This document shows, one piece after another, positions 29,869-31,769 of a stretch of 31,769 nt of DNA. The translations under genes and the position numbers were made by a program. Positions within the stretch are counted from its first letter, which is position 1. Each line of letters starts with the position of its first letter. This stretch comes from Roridomyces roridus (lineage: Eukaryota > Basidiomycota > Agaricomycetes > Agaricales > Mycenaceae): NCBI GenBank assembly GCA_029378245.1, contig JARKIF010000299.1, forward strand, positions 1-31,769. The letters are read 5' to 3'. The notes under the pieces are model-generated. The model did not search any database and was not told the origin of the DNA. It saw only the letters and a program-made list of their open reading frames with translations.

Positions 29869-31370
29869 ATGACTTTCAATTTCGACTGCGATCTCCGGCC
29901 AGGTTCCGGGCTGGGCATCTTCGAAACTGGGTGCGTTATGAGACAACCGAACCAAGAGGAATTCATCGTTGCTCAGGTCCTCTCTGTGGAACGTCCTGGA
30001 CACTGTTGCGTCGCCTTCAACATTCATTCCCTCAAGTAGACATCAAATACGGACGATACAGATGCTTCATCTACCACGCCTATCATATTGCATCTACGAC
30101 CAGTGAGATGACTTCTCTATCCGCACGCTGTTGCTGACTCCCGGTCCTCCACAAGCATCTGAATCTGCTTTCTCTGGAAAGCAGCAACGCCTCCACACCA
30201 TTGTTCTGGGGAAGCTGCGTCTCGGAGACCCACCAGTCACACTGCGATACAAGGACACCGTGTTATCATCCCACACGACGTCCTCAAGAGAGTTTTCGTC
30301 AAGCCGCATCCTTTGGTCCGACCTACCCGTTTACCGAGGATGATTTACGAGCGACCTGCGCTATCCGGGGTGTGTGGTTCAGCGTCGAGGAGGACGGGAT
30401 GGGCGATGGGTTGAAGGGATACAGTCGGAAGATCGCATGCATGAAGTCAAGCGCGTGATCGTGTCTCAGAAGGAGCTGGAAGGCGAGCTCGGGATGTACT
30501 GAGCGAAGTGGTCGAGTGTCCCGCCATGGACGGTGATATTTCTCGAGCGATCGTCAAGGTACTGTGCTCAAATCCACAGTCATCAATCTTATGCGTTCCA
30601 GGTCCATGAAGGTATCACGCTGCAATTCCACCCGGCGGGCACAAAGTCGGTGCACATCCGACTGGGCGAAACCACTGCTCAGGATTTGACCATGGATCTG
30701 GGACCGCCTATCCGGGTGCACTACAAGGACGATGAAAGGATGACCATTCACTCGAGTAACCCGACGACAATGTGGACCATCTGTCTGTTTTTTTTGCCCC
30801 TGTGCTCGGAAATTTCTGACTCCGCAGATTTTTATAATTATTTCCAGCATGGTCTGGATTTCCTCTTGTCCCCGACGCACGTTGTTATCATTGTCCTGCA
30901 TTCAAATATTGTGAGTGATCACCTTACTCTCGGGCTTCTTGTTCAATTTCTGGAAGCCTGGTTCGCCGTTATTCCAGCGGTACAAACGATGCAACTGGGA
31001 TATAGAAGCGAAACCGGAGGACGATGAAGATGGTGCTTCTTTTGTTTCCTTGTTATTTTTCACTCATCTTGTAGATACCCCACCACGGAAACCGTTCCAT
31101 GAGCGGGCATGTATACTTCCCAGTCCATTGACCTTGTCTGCACTTGAGGCAGTTTGAAACCATCAGCCACTCTCTCTCCGCGAGAGCCTCCCCGTCGATG
31201 CTACTGGACCGTACCGACGACGAAGAAGCCATGACGTTGCCCAGTGCTACTACACGGCGTGCGTCCATTTGTTGTCCTTGTTCGATGCTCATCTCCCGCA
31301 GTCCACGGCTACGATGGTATTATTCTGGAGCTCGGAATCATCGCAGGTGGTTGCGGTGATGTTATTTTGA
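29869..31370 (+). pseudogene. PHAF1: PHAF1/UPF0183 (C16orf70-like) gene with many frame changes
   Basis: PHAF1 works with BCAS3 at the phagophore assembly site in animals; fungal members are less well known. The start MTFNFDCDLRPGSGLGIFETG is followed by a 47-nt intron that joins in frame to SSLWNVLD. Later family blocks are all there, but in changing frames: LLRRLQHSFPQVDIKY, KQQRLHTIVLGKLRLGDPP, VTLRYKDTVLSS, SFGPTYPFTEDDLR, GVWFSVEEDGMGDGLKG, EDRMHEVKRVIVSQKELEG, EVVECPAMDGDISRA, then VHEGITLQFHPAG, LGETTAQDLTMDLGPP, RVHYKDDERMTIHSS and DFYNYFQHGLDFLLSP. The C-terminus (GYDGIILELG, SSQVVAVMLF, TGA 31,368-31,370) again switches frame. At least eight single-base shifts are needed. Residues between shifts stay close to the family, which is unusual for an old pseudogene. 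Confidence 0.75.
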
Positions 31371-31418
31371 ATTCATTTAAGAAACTAATGTAGCAAGAAT
31401 AATGTGTGTATTACAATG

Positions 31419-31769
31419 TCATAAATCCACTCCGTCGTCGTCCTCGGTGGTGGGAGCAGGCGGCCTGGTCTCGGCTGCAGCTGGTGTGGTGCTTGCAGGA
31501 GGGGCAAGATCATAGTGACTCCCCGCGATGATCCCGATATCCGCCAGAGCCACCTTGAGGATACTAATTCGTTCGGTCTGCGAGCCACTGCGTAGCCCGA
31601 GAAGGATCATGACGCGTTCCACCTTGAGCACTAGACCGCGTACATGACTGCCACATTCTCCTCGAGAGCTTTTGTGATTTCGGTCTGCGGGCGCTTCACC
31701 TGCCTTGATTGAAGCGACGTATTCGCGGAGCATCTTTTGTGTTTCGTCGAGGCGTTGGAGAGAGTTTGG
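31419..31769 (-). other. partial unrecognised gene, 3' end, with frame switches
   Basis: On - the frame enters from the window edge with NSLQRLDETQKMLREYVAS and ends TTEDDDGVDL (TGA at 31,421-31,419). A helical part KVERVMILLGLRSGSQ and an Ala/Pro-rich acidic tail are visible. In the middle a better-looking piece (EITKALEENVAVMYAV) is in another frame, so at least two one-base shifts or an unseen intron are needed. I do not recognise the family. The 5' part lies outside the window. Confidence 0.4.

Overview
The window is fungal nuclear DNA, most likely from an Agaricomycete (mushroom-forming basidiomycete). Nearly every gene is cut by short GT-AG introns of about 45-60 nt, intergenic gaps are often only 70-250 bp, and the families are typical of basidiomycetes. 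Housekeeping genes recognisable by sequence are RRN7 (Pol I core factor), RVS161 (BAR protein), REX3 (RNA exonuclease), a B-type cyclin, DPB2 (Pol epsilon subunit B) and a PHAF1/UPF0183 gene.

Left part (1-10,403). Two paralogous genes of the fungal OTT_1508-like deaminase family face each other tail to tail: copy A on + (753-3056) and copy B on - (10,403-5406). They share exon order, intron positions and an unusual GC-AG intron. Both look broken. Copy A has one extra base in a T8 run just after its H-x-E motif. Copy B is split by a 2.87-kb transposon (6323-9194). The transposon has near-perfect inverted ends, a 9-bp target duplication (GCGCTCGAA), about 18 degenerate TTGATCcACCC-type units spaced about 34 bp apart in each arm, and a remnant transposase gene with a mutated SWIM finger, which points to the Mutator (MULE) superfamily. 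Between the two deaminase genes lie a pyrimidine-rich stretch and an unrecognised, frame-broken coding-like stretch.

Centre (10,404-19,842). RRN7 shares a 73-bp divergent promoter with copy B. A disordered/coiled-coil protein and RVS161 follow on +. A large disordered SR/RGG protein on - converges on RVS161.

Right part (19,996-29,713). A run of - strand genes: REX3, two tandem Gfd2/YDR514C-like DEDDh nuclease-fold genes (one with intact catalytic residues, one degenerate), a B-type cyclin and DPB2. Three consecutive genes therefore share the DEDDh exonuclease fold. At the far right, PHAF1 (+) is recognisable but changes reading frame many times, and the last partial gene also switches frame. 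Frame breaks cluster at the two ends of the window, so real decay and local assembly error both have to be considered there.

No tRNA, rRNA or CRISPR array was found.
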